In this document: positions 34,085-43,041 of the stretch, piece after piece
Numbering within the stretch: position 1 is the first letter of the stretch
Layout: every line of letters starts with the position of its first letter
Translations under genes and position numbers: made by a program
Assembly (NCBI RefSeq): GCF_003353175.1
Contig: NZ_QHKS01000004.1
Coordinates: 248,001-312,000, forward strand
Source: Paraburkholderia lacunae
Lineage (GTDB): Bacteria > Pseudomonadota > Gammaproteobacteria > Burkholderiales > Burkholderiaceae
DNA length: 64,000 bases
Direction: 5' to 3'
The notes under the pieces: generated by a model
Seen by the model: only the letters and a program-made list of their open reading frames with translations
What the model was told of the DNA's origin: nothing
Database searches by the model: none

Positions 34085-35161
34085 ATGAAATCGCTGCTTA
34101 AGGTGTTGAGCATCGTTGCAGGCGGCGTAGCTTTAGCGAGTCTCGTCGCATGTGGCGGATCCGTCCACGTGCAATCGTTTACGGCGACCGCGCTGGTTTC
34201 GGATGGCGCCGTCCCTGCGCCGCACACCGATACGAACTTGAAAAACCCTTGGGGCATCGCATTCAATCCGAAGGGCTTCGTCTGGGTCGCGGACAACGCG
34301 ACGTCGGTCGCCACGCTCTATGACGGCAACGGCGTGCCGCAATCGCTCATCGTCAGTATTCCTGACGGTAGCAGCGGTCCTGCGAATCCGACCGGCATCG
34401 TTTTCAACGGCACCACGGATTTCGTCGTCAGTCAGGGCGGCAAGTCCGGCGTGGGCGTTTTCATCTTCGTGGGCGAAGGCGGCACCGTCACTGCGTGGTC
34501 GCCCGCAGTCAGTCCGACGGCCGCGATCACGATGTTCGACGACGGCAGTGGCGGCGCCGTCTACAAAGGGCTTGCGCTCGCGAGCAACGGCGGCGCCAAC
34601 TTTCTGTATGCCGCTGATTTTCACAACGGCAAGATCGACGTTTTCGACAGGACCTTCACGAAAGTCGCGATGCCCGGCAAGTTTCAGGATCCGACGCTAC
34701 CGCCCGGGTTCGCACCGTTTGGCATTCAGGCAATCGGTTCGAAGCTGTTCGTGACCTACGCGAAACAGAATGCGGCGATGCATGACAATCTCGACGGCCC
34801 AGGCCTCGGCTTCGTCGATGTATTCGATACGGCGGGCAATCTCATGCAGCGCTTCGCATCGGCCGGTCCGCTGAATGCACCGTGGGGCGTCGCGCAGGCG
34901 CCCGGCAACTTCGGTCCGTTTAGTGGCGACGTGCTGATCGGCAATTTCGGCGATGGCACGATCAACGCTTTCGACCCGGTGAGCGGCCAGTTCGTCGGCG
35001 CCCTCAAGCTGAAGGACGGGACCGTATTCGTGCAGCAGGGCCTGTGGGGGATCGCGTTCGGCAACGGGCTCGACAACCAGCCTGTGAACACGTTGTTCTT
35101 TGCCGCAGGACCCAATGACGAAGCGGACGGCGTCTACGGACGGATCGACGTGCAGATGTAG
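34085..35161 (+). CDS. TIGR03118 family beta-propeller lipoprotein
   Basis: The 358-residue protein has an AAGGAGCGCTGTT site before the ATG at 34085 and a lipoprotein signal (LASLVACGG). TIGR03118 landmarks include DTNLKNPWGIAFNPKGFVWV, ANPTGIVFNGTTDFV, VYKGLALASNGGANFLYAAD, GPGLGFVDVFDTAGNLMQRF, APWGVAQAPGNFGPFSGDVL and LWGIAFGNG. These are blades of a propeller located at the cell surface or in the periplasm. The function of the family is not established. It follows the cupredoxin by 230 bases, and a shared role in metal handling is conceivable only from position. Confidence 0.82.
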   Translation: MKSLLKVLSIVAGGVALASLVACGGSVHVQSFTATALVSDGAVPAPHTDTNLKNPWGIAFNPKGFVWVADNATSVATLYDGNGVPQSLIVSIPDGSSGPANPTGIVFNGTTDFVVSQGGKSGVGVFIFVGEGGTVTAWSPAVSPTAAITMFDDGSGGAVYKGLALASNGGANFLYAADFHNGKIDVFDRTFTKVAMPGKFQDPTLPPGFAPFGIQAIGSKLFVTYAKQNAAMHDNLDGPGLGFVDVFDTAGNLMQRFASAGPLNAPWGVAQAPGNFGPFSGDVLIGNFGDGTINAFDPVSGQFVGALKLKDGTVFVQQGLWGIAFGNGLDNQPVNTLFFAAGPNDEADGVYGRIDVQM

Positions 35162-35416
35162 CATGCAGCGATCGTCGCGCACGTTCGTTGCGATCTGTGA
35201 AACCTGCACTGGGACGTGCCCGGAACTCACCTTGCGTCCATTGGGTGCGTCACGGGGTGCTACGGAGATCTCGGTGACGAGCGGCCGCAGATTGGCATGC
35301 GATCACGTCGCCGCTCCCCGCAGAACAACAAATCCGCCCCCTCGCCCGCGACGAACCATTTCAACCCTGATAACTCCACGTATCAGGATTGCGTTTAATG
35401 GCGGATCGGCGCACGC

Positions 35417-36280
35417 TCATGCCGGCGCTCCTGTCGAGGTGCGATGACGAAGCACCAGGCAATGCAGCCATTGCGAGGCCTCTTCGCAGTCGCCCACGTC
35501 AATCACGAACTCCTGCCCCTTGCCAACCGTTTGCACGATGACGCACTCGTCGTCGATACGCCACCGGGCAGGATCGCGGTGGTAGCTGAGAGTCGGCTGC
35601 TCAGGGTTTTTGAGCAGCCAGCGCGGCACACGCCAGACGGAACGGGAACGACCGGGCGCAGTAAGCTGCAGGTCAGCGCCCCAGCCCCGGAATGCGCCGG
35701 CCGCTGGTACTCGATGGCGCGAACCCACCAGGCGCTCGCCGGCGACATAGATCGTGTTGTCCACGCCAATGTGGGCGGCGTGCTGCACGTGCGGATGATC
35801 CTCAAGCCACGCCGGGCATTCAGATGCACCTACCTTGTGGACCTGCCCGACCTGAAGCCAGCCGAAGAGGGCGTGGACGTTCGGCGCACCGGGTACGTAC
35901 CGCCACCGGCCCGCGAAGTGCTCAGCTTGACGGAACCACCCGAAGAACAGGAAAACGTCCCCCGGCCCCACGCCCTGTTTGGCGAGGTGCTTCTGCGCCG
36001 CGCCTACCTGCCCGAGCGACGCACGCCACCCAGGTCGGCGCGCCACACTGCCATCACTCAGGTCAGGATCGAGATGAACAGAAGTGCGCGAAGTGACCGT
36101 GCCTTCCGTCAGGTCGCTGGCGAGATTGTGCAATGGCCCCAGAGGGCCCTGGATGTCGCCGAGCGGGCGGCCGTAACGCGATGGGATGGGCAAGGTCTGA
36201 AGCGACCCGTCCGGGAGGATCGGGCTCGGCACCCGGCCATACTGGGAATCAAATCCTTTGCGGCTAAAGATGATTTTCAA
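35417..36280 (-). CDS. Nmad3-type putative nucleotide-modification protein
   Basis: The 287-residue cytoplasmic protein opens MKIIFSRKGFDSQYGRVPSP, followed by ILPDGSLQTLPIPS. It has DVFLFFGWFRQAEH in the middle and NTIYVAGERLVG, RVPRWLLKN and FVIDVGDCEEASQW later. This matches the nucleotide modification associated domain 3 family, which comparative genomics places with phage and mobile DNA-modification genes. Biochemistry is not established. The gene lies on the same strand as a NUDIX hydrolase 360 bases away, in a stretch with lower GC than its surroundings. Both look horizontally acquired. Confidence 0.75.
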   Translation of the reverse strand: MKIIFSRKGFDSQYGRVPSPILPDGSLQTLPIPSRYGRPLGDIQGPLGPLHNLASDLTEGTVTSRTSVHLDPDLSDGSVARRPGWRASLGQVGAAQKHLAKQGVGPGDVFLFFGWFRQAEHFAGRWRYVPGAPNVHALFGWLQVGQVHKVGASECPAWLEDHPHVQHAAHIGVDNTIYVAGERLVGSRHRVPAAGAFRGWGADLQLTAPGRSRSVWRVPRWLLKNPEQPTLSYHRDPARWRIDDECVIVQTVGKGQEFVIDVGDCEEASQWLHCLVLRHRTSTGAPA

Positions 36281-36640
36281 AGGTCACTCCCGCCAGTCGC
36301 TGGCACCATGCTGGCGAGTATATTCAAATCCGCTATCCTCGCTTTGGCCTCCTGCCTATACGGGACTCGTTCTCACATACGATCGAGAACGAATTTGAAA
36401 CTCCTTGTCGTGGCCGGTCATTGCGAACCGACTTGTCGCTGCCTTCTTCGTCGCCGCGGGTTAGGTACCCTCAGCCACAGAACAATCGACGGCACATAAA
36501 GTGGGAGAGTATTCATATGTGGCAATAATCAGATAGTGATGGATCGCACGACCGTCCACCAGCCTCGCCGATGCAAGGTTGATTGCCGTGGGCTCGCCAA
36601 ACAACGCGCTCTTGTCGACGTGATCAGCAACGCATCCCAT
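36281..36640. other. Intergenic region, nothing recognised
   Basis: About 360 bases, relatively AT-rich, between the NUDIX gene and the Nmad3 gene. It should hold the promoter of the Nmad3 gene. No RNA gene or repeat is seen. Confidence 0.35.
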
Positions 36641-37078
36641 TCAAGCCTCCGAATGCTCACGCATGAAGTGTTTCAGCATGGGCAAGAAAAAATCATGCCC
36701 ACCGATCAGCGCGAATTCTGTTTCGAAAAGGGAAAGCCACTGAAAACTGAATTCAATGGGTTCGTCACCGGAACCTGGATGGGTTTCGAAATGCGTCCAG
36801 TACTCCTTCATAGCAATGGAATCGCTCACCTTAACATGCACGACATGCCGGTGCTGGATCTCGCTTCTTCCGAATTTCCTCATCGAATAAAAGTAGTCGC
36901 CCAGAATACGCACAACTTCGGCGTCCTCGACACCACTTTCCTCGCGTAGCTCGCGTAGCGCGGCGGCCACCGGAATTTCGTCCTGCTCCATCGTGCCGGC
37001 GATCACCTGCCGCCCGGCTTCCGGGAACTTAGGCTGCGTGAAAGTGAGCAATCTATTTCGCCACGTAAGATAGACCAA
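36641..37078 (-). CDS. NUDIX hydrolase
   Basis: The product of about 145 residues contains a perfect NUDIX box from Gly28 to Val50 (GTMEQDE, then REL, then REESGV; pattern GX5EX7REUXEEXGU). It should hydrolyse a nucleoside diphosphate linked to another group, with Mg2+ bound by the box glutamates. No ATG is available at the N-terminus: the conserved VYLTWRNRLLTFTQPKFPEAG region is preceded in frame by a TTG at 37078 and then a stop, so a TTG start is assumed. Linkage to the Nmad3-type gene suggests a nucleotide-metabolism pair, which is inference. Confidence 0.8.
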   Translation of the reverse strand: MVYLTWRNRLLTFTQPKFPEAGRQVIAGTMEQDEIPVAAALRELREESGVEDAEVVRILGDYFYSMRKFGRSEIQHRHVVHVKVSDSIAMKEYWTHFETHPGSGDEPIEFSFQWLSLFETEFALIGGHDFFLPMLKHFMREHSEA

Positions 37079-37601
37079 TACTTTATTCTTGATTCACACG
37101 ATAGTTCTTCCAGCCGGAACCATTGAATACGAGGCGCGCTAGCGGCCAGCGGTATCTCGAGGCCTCCTAAAACCTGCCGCGTCACCTAACGAAAATACCC
37201 GAGTTGGCTGCACCGTGTTGCGCGATCATAAACTCTACGGGATTCCAACCTCCGTCGCCCGCCATTACGAGCGAGCCCGTTTTGTAGTTGCGCAAGAACC
37301 GCCTTCATCAGGAAAACAACGCTATTTCCTATCGCGCCCCCAAGAGGCGCTCTGCCATTGATGGCACACCGGGTTGCAGCCGTATCCGTAGAAGGCGGGT
37401 AACTCCTCGCGCTCCCCCGCGCCCAATACCAGATCTGGTCATAGATGCATCCGCTGACGATCGTCCGGGAATGCCTTGGATGCATAGATGTGGAATCGCT
37501 TCCGTGCTCGGGCACAGCGCCTTTCCCGAAAAGTAGTTTGACAAACTATCTTTAGATATATATCTTACGACACATCTTAAGACATAAATGGAGCACCCAG
37601 G
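37079..37601. promoter_or_regulatory. yqjI: Upstream region of the YqjI-like regulator with AT-rich palindromic promoter
   Basis: Most of this stretch holds no gene. At 37538-37585 a TTTGACAAACTATC -35-like region is followed by AGATATATATCT and ATCTTAAGACAT palindromes directly before the regulator start. YqjI in E. coli binds AT-rich inverted repeats in its own promoter, so this is the likely autoregulatory operator. Confidence 0.5.
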
Positions 37602-38531
37602 ATGCGTCATCACCACCGTCTTTCCCAGTCACGCAACGCGGACGACCATTCCTACGCCGAACACGGCAAACCTTCGCTGCATGCGCTTTGGCATGCGCTC
37701 GCCCGCCATCATGAGTATCGCGGCGAGCGCCGCCATGGTGGGTACGATGGTCTCGGCCGCCGGCCTGACTTCCGCGACGGCGACCGTGGCGGCGATCACA
37801 GCCGCCGTGGCCACGACGAGCGCGGCAACTTCGCCGGCGACCCACGCTTTGGCCATCGAGGCTACGACCGCTTCTCGCTGCATGCGCTGTGGCACGCGAT
37901 CGGCCGCCATCACGAGCACCGCGGCGGAGGCCGGGGTGGACGCTTCGGCGGCGGTCCCGGCGGCTTCGGCGGCGACGGCGACGGTTTCCCACGCGGCCGA
38001 AAATTCACCTCCGAAGATCTGCAGTTGCTGCTGCTGTCGATGATCGACGCGCAGCCGAGCCACGGCTACGAGTTGATCAAGGCGCTTGAAACCCGCTCGA
38101 ACGGCTTCTACAGCCCGAGCCCCGGCATGGTCTATCCGGCGCTCACGTATCTGGAAGAACTCGGCTACGTGACCGTGCAGCTCGAAGGCAACCGCAAGCG
38201 CTATGAACTGGCCGAAGCCGGCCGCGAGTATCTGAGCGCCAACCGCGACCGCGTCGAGTTGATGCTCGCGAAACTGAGCCATATTGCCCGCAAGATGGAT
38301 TCCGTGCGTCGCGCTTTTGCCGGCGAGGAGCCGGCCGACATCAGCGAAGGCGGCTGGCTGCCGGAACTGAACGAAGCACGCCGCGCGCTCAAGCATGCGC
38401 TGCTGCGCCGGGACAATGCGCCCGCTGCTGAACAGCGCCGCATCGCCGCGATCCTGATGCGCGCGGCAAAGGAAATCGAAGGCGAAGGCGAAAGCAGCGC
38501 CGATGACAACCGCGGTGGCCAGACTGTTTGA
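37602..38531 (+). CDS. yqjI: PadR-family metalloregulator, YqjI-like, with duplicated His-rich N-terminus
   Basis: The 309-residue protein has an unusually long His/Gly/Arg-rich N-terminal region (residues 1-130). It contains two copies of the same module, SLHALWHALARHHEYRG and SLHALWHAIGRHHEHRG, about 70 residues apart. A PadR winged helix follows (LQLLLLSMIDAQPSHGYELI, SPSPGMVYPALTYLEELGYV, then EGNRKRYELAEAG), and a helical C-terminal dimerisation region. In E. coli, YqjI binds nickel through its His-rich N-terminus and represses yqjH. Here a yqjH-like gene follows, supporting the assignment. The GGAG at 37590 serves the ATG at 37602. Confidence 0.87.
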   Translation: MRHHHRLSQSRNADDHSYAEHGKPSLHALWHALARHHEYRGERRHGGYDGLGRRPDFRDGDRGGDHSRRGHDERGNFAGDPRFGHRGYDRFSLHALWHAIGRHHEHRGGGRGGRFGGGPGGFGGDGDGFPRGRKFTSEDLQLLLLSMIDAQPSHGYELIKALETRSNGFYSPSPGMVYPALTYLEELGYVTVQLEGNRKRYELAEAGREYLSANRDRVELMLAKLSHIARKMDSVRRAFAGEEPADISEGGWLPELNEARRALKHALLRRDNAPAAEQRRIAAILMRAAKEIEGEGESSADDNRGGQTV

Positions 38532-38533
38532 GA

Positions 38534-38689
38534 GCGCTTAAGCCGCCTGAGCCGTCTGAGCCGTCTGAGCCGTCTGAGCCGTCTGAGCCGTCTGAGCCGT
38601 CTGAGCCGTCTGAGCCGTCTGAGCCGTCTGAGCCGTCTGAGCCGTTTGAGCCGTTTGAGCCGTTTGAGCCGTTTGAGCCGTTTAAGCGC
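38534..38689. repeat. 16-copy 9-bp tandem repeat flanked by an inverted repeat
   Basis: Sixteen units of AGCCGTCTG run from 38541 to 38684; the last units change to AGCCGTTTG and AGCCGTTTA. The array is bounded by GCGCTTAA at 38534 and TTAAGCGC at 38682, an exact inverted pair. It occupies most of the space between the YqjI-like and YqjH-like genes and is free of stops in several frames. Confidence 0.9.
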
Positions 38690-38795
38690 GCTTGAAACTG
38701 CTTGAAATTGCACTGCAAAACCGTCGCGCGCCATTACAAGTCGTTAGCGCCCTTGCACCCTCGCGCACCGGTCAAACCAACAGGAGTAGCACCCA

Positions 38796-39647
38796 ATGTC
38801 GAGAAACGAGTTGCCCAATGAGCTGGCAATTAACCACCGGGCCGATCTGGCGGTCAATCGCGTGCGGCATCCGCTGAAGTTCCGTCTGTTGCAGGTCGCG
38901 CGCGTGCAGGCGCTGACGCCGCATCTGATTCGCGTCACCTTCACGGGCGAGGACCTGCACGACTTCGTCTCCGCGTCGTTCGACGACCACATCAAAGTCT
39001 TTTTCCCCGTGCCCGGCGCCGACCGACCCGTGCTGCCGGTTGCCGGTCCGGACGGTCCCACGTTCCCCGCCGACCAGCCGCGTCCGATCGCGCGCGACTT
39101 CACGCCGCGACGCTTCGACCGCGCAGCCCGCGAACTCGACATCGAATTTGCGATGCATGAGGCCGGTCCAGCCGCTGCATGGGCGGCGCAGGCCAAGGTC
39201 GGCCAATACCTCGGCATCGGCGGGCCACGCGGGTCGCTGGTGATACCCACCGGTTTCGACTGGCATCTTTTGATCGGCGACGATACCGCGCTGCCGGCCA
39301 TTGCGCGCCGCCTCGAAGAACTGCCTGTCGGCGCGCGCGTCGCGGCGGTGATCGAAGTGGCCGATCCGTCGGCGCGCCTCGAATTCGCCACGCGTGCCGA
39401 GCTGCATCTCGTCTGGCGCTATCGCAGCGAATCGGCGTATCGCGGCGACGCATTGCTGCAAGCGGTGCGCGAACTCTATCTGCCCGAAGACGGCGAAGGC
39501 TACGTGTGGGCCGCCGGAGAATCCGCGACGATGCGGGCGGTGCGTTACCACTTGTGCACCGAACGCGGCATCGAGAAGTCGCGCATTCGCGCGGCCAGCT
39601 ACTGGAAACAGGGTGCAGAAGCGGTTCACGAGTCGCTCGACGATTGA
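38796..39647 (+). CDS. yqjH: Siderophore-interacting protein / ferric reductase, YqjH-like
   Basis: The 283-residue flavoprotein begins its FAD-binding domain with LLQVARVQALTPHLIRVTFT. It has the flavin-site motif ARDFTPRRFD (RxYTxR type), DIEFAMHEAGPAAAWAAQAK, and GDDTALPAIARRLEELP at the start of the pyridine-nucleotide domain. The C-terminus carries YVWAAGESATMRAVRYHL and the family ending ASYWKQG. It reduces Fe(III) bound to siderophores in the cytoplasm. The upstream YqjI-like regulator probably represses it, linking nickel to iron homeostasis. Confidence 0.9.
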   Translation: MSRNELPNELAINHRADLAVNRVRHPLKFRLLQVARVQALTPHLIRVTFTGEDLHDFVSASFDDHIKVFFPVPGADRPVLPVAGPDGPTFPADQPRPIARDFTPRRFDRAARELDIEFAMHEAGPAAAWAAQAKVGQYLGIGGPRGSLVIPTGFDWHLLIGDDTALPAIARRLEELPVGARVAAVIEVADPSARLEFATRAELHLVWRYRSESAYRGDALLQAVRELYLPEDGEGYVWAAGESATMRAVRYHLCTERGIEKSRIRAASYWKQGAEAVHESLDD

Positions 39648-39714
39648 AGCGCGCCCAGCCATAGCGCCGCAGGCTACGTGGACTGTCAGAGCGAACAGAA
39701 ACAGGGATTTGACG

Positions 39715-40971
39715 ATGTATTCGATTAGCACAAGGCACGAGCGCCGTTTGCTGTGGCTGCTTGCGCTGACGCAGTTCACCATCATCATGGACTTCATGGT
39801 GATGATGCCGCTCGGGCCGCAGATCATGCACGCCTTCAGCATCACGCCTGCCGCGTTTGCGACTGCCGTGTCCGCGTATTCATGGTGTTCCGGTCTGTCG
39901 GGGCTGTTTGCCGCGACTTACATCGACCATTTCGACCGGCGCCGTTTGCTGCTGACCGTGTATGCGCTATTCGCGCTGTCGAACCTTGCGTGCGCGTTGG
40001 CCGGCAGCTTTCCGCTCCTGCTTGCCGCGCGTGCTTTTGCCGGCATCACCGGAGGCGTGTTGGGTTCGGTGATCATGGCGATTGTGGGCGACGTGATTCC
40101 GGTGCAGCGCCGCGGCGCCGCGACCGGCACGATCATGACGGCGTTTTCGCTGGCGGCGATTGCCGGCGTACCGGCCGGCGTGATGCTGGGCGCGCATTTC
40201 AGCTGGGCCGCGCCGTTCGTGTTGCTGGTGGTGCTGTCCGCGATCGTCTGGTTTGCGGGATTGCAACTGGTGCCGTCGCTCGCGGAGCATCTGAGCCGCC
40301 GGCAGTCCGCGCTTGGTGAAGTGCTGCCTGATTTGTGGCGGATATTGAGCAACCCGCGTCATGTGAATGCGTTCGCGCTGACATTCATGATGATGGTGTC
40401 GCACATGCTCGTGATTCCTTTCATCTCGCCGATGCTGGTGGCTAATCACGGTGTGGCGCCTGCGCAGTTGTCATGGTTGTATATGGCCGGCGGGGCCGCG
40501 ACGTTTTTTACTTCCCGGCGAGTTGGCCGGCTTGCAGACCGGTTTGGCACGCGGCGCGTGTTTCGGATCGCCGCGGTGCTATCGGTCGTGCCTGTGCTGT
40601 TTGTCACCCATCTGCCTGAGTTGCCGTTTTATGCGCTGGTATTGTTCTTTCCGTTTTTCATGGTGCTGATGTCCGGGCGGATGGTGCCGATGCAGGCACT
40701 GCTGACCACGGTGCCGGAACCCTCCCGGCGTGGCGCTTTTCTTAGCGCCAATAGCGCGTTGCAGGCGCTCGGTACGGGGTGCGGGGCATGGGTCGGAGGG
40801 CTCATGCTCAGCAATTCGCCCTCCGGGGAGATTTTGGGGTATGGGACGGTGGGGCTGGTCGCTGTCGCTATTGCCCTGGTCGGGGTTGCCTGGATTTCTC
40901 GCGTCCGCGGGGTTCACGTCGAGTTGCCTCGCGCAGAGGGTTTGCAGGCTGAGGTTGCGGGAGAAGGCTGA
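39715..40971 (+). CDS. MFS transporter
   Basis: The 418-residue membrane protein has twelve hydrophobic helices and major-facilitator landmarks: an N-terminal LLALTQFTIIMDFMVMMPLG, a DRRRLLLTVYALFALSNLAC loop-2 region, and GRLADRFGTRRVFRIAAVLS in the middle. It resembles the sugar/drug efflux groups. The substrate is unknown. It lies 67 bases after the YqjH-like gene on the same strand with a weak ribosome site (AGGGATTTGACG) and may be co-transcribed, which would suggest siderophore export, but this is speculation. Confidence 0.8.
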   Translation: MYSISTRHERRLLWLLALTQFTIIMDFMVMMPLGPQIMHAFSITPAAFATAVSAYSWCSGLSGLFAATYIDHFDRRRLLLTVYALFALSNLACALAGSFPLLLAARAFAGITGGVLGSVIMAIVGDVIPVQRRGAATGTIMTAFSLAAIAGVPAGVMLGAHFSWAAPFVLLVVLSAIVWFAGLQLVPSLAEHLSRRQSALGEVLPDLWRILSNPRHVNAFALTFMMMVSHMLVIPFISPMLVANHGVAPAQLSWLYMAGGAATFFTSRRVGRLADRFGTRRVFRIAAVLSVVPVLFVTHLPELPFYALVLFFPFFMVLMSGRMVPMQALLTTVPEPSRRGAFLSANSALQALGTGCGAWVGGLMLSNSPSGEILGYGTVGLVAVAIALVGVAWISRVRGVHVELPRAEGLQAEVAGEG

Positions 40972-41089
40972 GGTTGTTGCCTGCGGCGCAGCGTCTATGG
41001 TGTGTTAGCCTGGACCGGACCTGACAGGTAGTCGGCGACGCGAAGATGACCACGGCATGACTTAAACCCCACCGCCAAAGGCAAAACTA

Positions 41090-42226
41090 TCACGCCAGCG
41101 AAACCAGAGGATGCCCCTCCTTTTTCCACGGCGAAGCCAGAAACCACCGGACTCTTTCTGCGCGGACTTCCGCCAGCGAAGCCGGCGCCCACCTTGCGCG
41201 CCGGTCCTTATCGATCAACTGTGCCCTGACGCCCTCACAGAAATCCCCTTCCTCGATCACCCGCCTGACAATGCCCAGCTCCATCCGGAAGCACTCAGCC
41301 AGCGTCATCTGCCGCCCACGCAATAAAGCCTCACGCGTGACACACAACATCGTGGGCGAATGCCCCACCATTGCGTCATAAGTGGCCTGTAGCCACTGCC
41401 GCACCTCCCGCGGCGGCTCGCGCTCCAGATCATGCCGCAACGTCGCGACCATCCGCTCGACACTCGAGCGTCGATCGAAATGCCGCAAAATCAACTGCGT
41501 AAAAGGACCCAAGCCAGCATGCGGAATAATGTTGCACGGCGGCTCGAACACGCCTCGCAACGCCGCCAGCAAATCCCCCGCATGCGACATGCGCTGCAAG
41601 CGCTCCTCGAACGTAGCAAGCCACTCGGCCGGCACGCATAAATCAGCCAGTTGCAGCCGCAATGCATCAGCCCCGGAAAGCGTCACACCCGTCAGGCCGA
41701 CATACAACTCGACCTCCGCCGGCATCACGCTCAAAAACCGCGTCGCTCCGACATCGGGCAAAAAACCAATGCGCGTCTCCGGCATCGCAAGCCGGCTGCG
41801 CTCTGTGACGACCCGCAGCCGCGCCGCCTGGCCGAGGCCCATGCCGCCTCCCATCGTAATGCCGTCGAGCAAAGCGACTACCGGCTTCGGAAAGGTATGC
41901 AGCGCGTAATCGAGCCGGTATTCATCGACGAAAAATGCCAGCCACCGGCTGTCGCCGCCGTTCGCCAGCCGGTGCACCTCGCGCACGTCGCCACCGGCAC
42001 AAAAACCCTTGGCGCCCGCGCCTTTCAGCACGAGCGCGACAATACCGTCATCAGTGCGGCAATGTTCGACCAGCACGGCAAGCTCGCGCACCATCGCGTG
42101 CGACAACGCATTAAGCGCCGCCGGCCGGTTCAGCGTGATGATCGCCACACGGTTGACGACGCGAAACAGAATCTCCCGCTCCGCCTCCGCGCTCGCCTGC
42201 GCTGCCACGCTCTGTGCCGCGCTCAT
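41090..42226 (-). CDS. 3-hydroxyisobutyryl-CoA hydrolase-type crotonase
   Basis: The 378-residue crotonase-fold enzyme shows ITLNRPAALNALSHAMVREL, the oxyanion-hole loop GAKGFCAGGDVREVH, LDGITMGGGMGLGQAARLRV, and MPETRIGFLPDVGATRFLS, which is specific for 3-hydroxyisobutyryl-CoA hydrolases. The length of about 380, with a long C-terminal helical part, also separates it from ordinary hydratases (about 260). It releases 3-hydroxyisobutyrate in valine breakdown. It is the last gene of the valine operon and overlaps the hydratase gene by four bases. Confidence 0.88.
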   Translation of the reverse strand: MSAAQSVAAQASAEAEREILFRVVNRVAIITLNRPAALNALSHAMVRELAVLVEHCRTDDGIVALVLKGAGAKGFCAGGDVREVHRLANGGDSRWLAFFVDEYRLDYALHTFPKPVVALLDGITMGGGMGLGQAARLRVVTERSRLAMPETRIGFLPDVGATRFLSVMPAEVELYVGLTGVTLSGADALRLQLADLCVPAEWLATFEERLQRMSHAGDLLAALRGVFEPPCNIIPHAGLGPFTQLILRHFDRRSSVERMVATLRHDLEREPPREVRQWLQATYDAMVGHSPTMLCVTREALLRGRQMTLAECFRMELGIVRRVIEEGDFCEGVRAQLIDKDRRARWAPASLAEVRAERVRWFLASPWKKEGHPLVSLA

Positions 42227-43041
42227 CGATGCGTCTCCTGCTCCATGTGTTCAGCCTGCATAACCTGCGAAAGCTGCCAGCGCGGTGCGCGCTTCTCGAG
42301 GAACGCGTTGACGCCTTCGCGCTGATCCACGCCGTCGAACAGATCGACGAAACGTTCGCGCTCCACGGCCAGCGCCGCCGAGCGCGGCACGCCGTCGCGC
42401 GCCTGATGAATCAGCGTCTTGCTGAAGCCGACCGCCTGCGGGCTCAGCGTCGCGACGCGCGCCGCCATCGTCAGTGCGGCCTCGCGCGAGGCGCCCTTGT
42501 CCACCACTTCTTCGACCAGACCGATGCGCAACGCAGTCGCCGCATCGACACGCTCGCCCGTCAGAATCATGCGTTTGGCCCAGCCCTCGCCGACCAGCCA
42601 CGGCAGCGTCTGCGTGCCGCATCCGCATGGCAGCAAGCCGACCGCCGTTTCGGGCAAGGCGAGCAGCGCGTGCTGTTCGGCAATCCGGATATCGCAGGCC
42701 AGCGCGCATTCGAGACCGCCGCCCATCGCATAGCCGTTGATCGCCGCGATCACCACCGGCCGCGCATTCTGCAAGGCTTCGAACGCGCTGCCGAAACGCA
42801 TCGCCACGCTGCGCGCGACTTCGCGATTGCCGTCGGCGAACGTGTTCAGGTCGGCGCCCGCGCTGAAGAACTTCGGGCCGTCGCCGGTAATCACGATGGC
42901 ACGCACGCGCGCCTCGCCGTTCAGGCGCTCGACGGTTCGTTGCAACAGCAGCAGACCGTCCGGCGTGAATGCATTGGCCGGTGGCCGCTTGAGCGTCAGC
43001 AGGGCGACGGCGCCTTCGTGCGCGTAGTCGAGTTCGATCAT
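42223..43041 (-). CDS. Enoyl-CoA hydratase of valine catabolism
   Basis: The 272-residue crotonase-fold protein has LTLKRPPANAFTPDG, the oxyanion loop PKFFSAGADLNTFADG, INGYAMGGGLECALACDIRI and LPETAVGLLPCGCGTQTLP, with the second catalytic Glu in the last motif (PET..GLLP). It hydrates methacrylyl-CoA to 3-hydroxyisobutyryl-CoA in the predicted pathway. It overlaps both neighbours by four bases, so the three genes hydrolase, hydratase and mmsB are translationally coupled. Confidence 0.87.
   Translation of the reverse strand: MIELDYAHEGAVALLTLKRPPANAFTPDGLLLLQRTVERLNGEARVRAIVITGDGPKFFSAGADLNTFADGNREVARSVAMRFGSAFEALQNARPVVIAAINGYAMGGGLECALACDIRIAEQHALLALPETAVGLLPCGCGTQTLPWLVGEGWAKRMILTGERVDAATALRIGLVEEVVDKGASREAALTMAARVATLSPQAVGFSKTLIHQARDGVPRSAALAVERERFVDLFDGVDQREGVNAFLEKRAPRWQLSQVMQAEHMEQETHR

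Noticed and set aside
38201..38734. Minus-strand frames with Arg-Leu or Asp-Gly-Ser repeats through the 9-bp array
   Set aside because: The repeats come from the DNA array, whose 9-bp period keeps frames open; no ribosome site or homologous protein is apparent.
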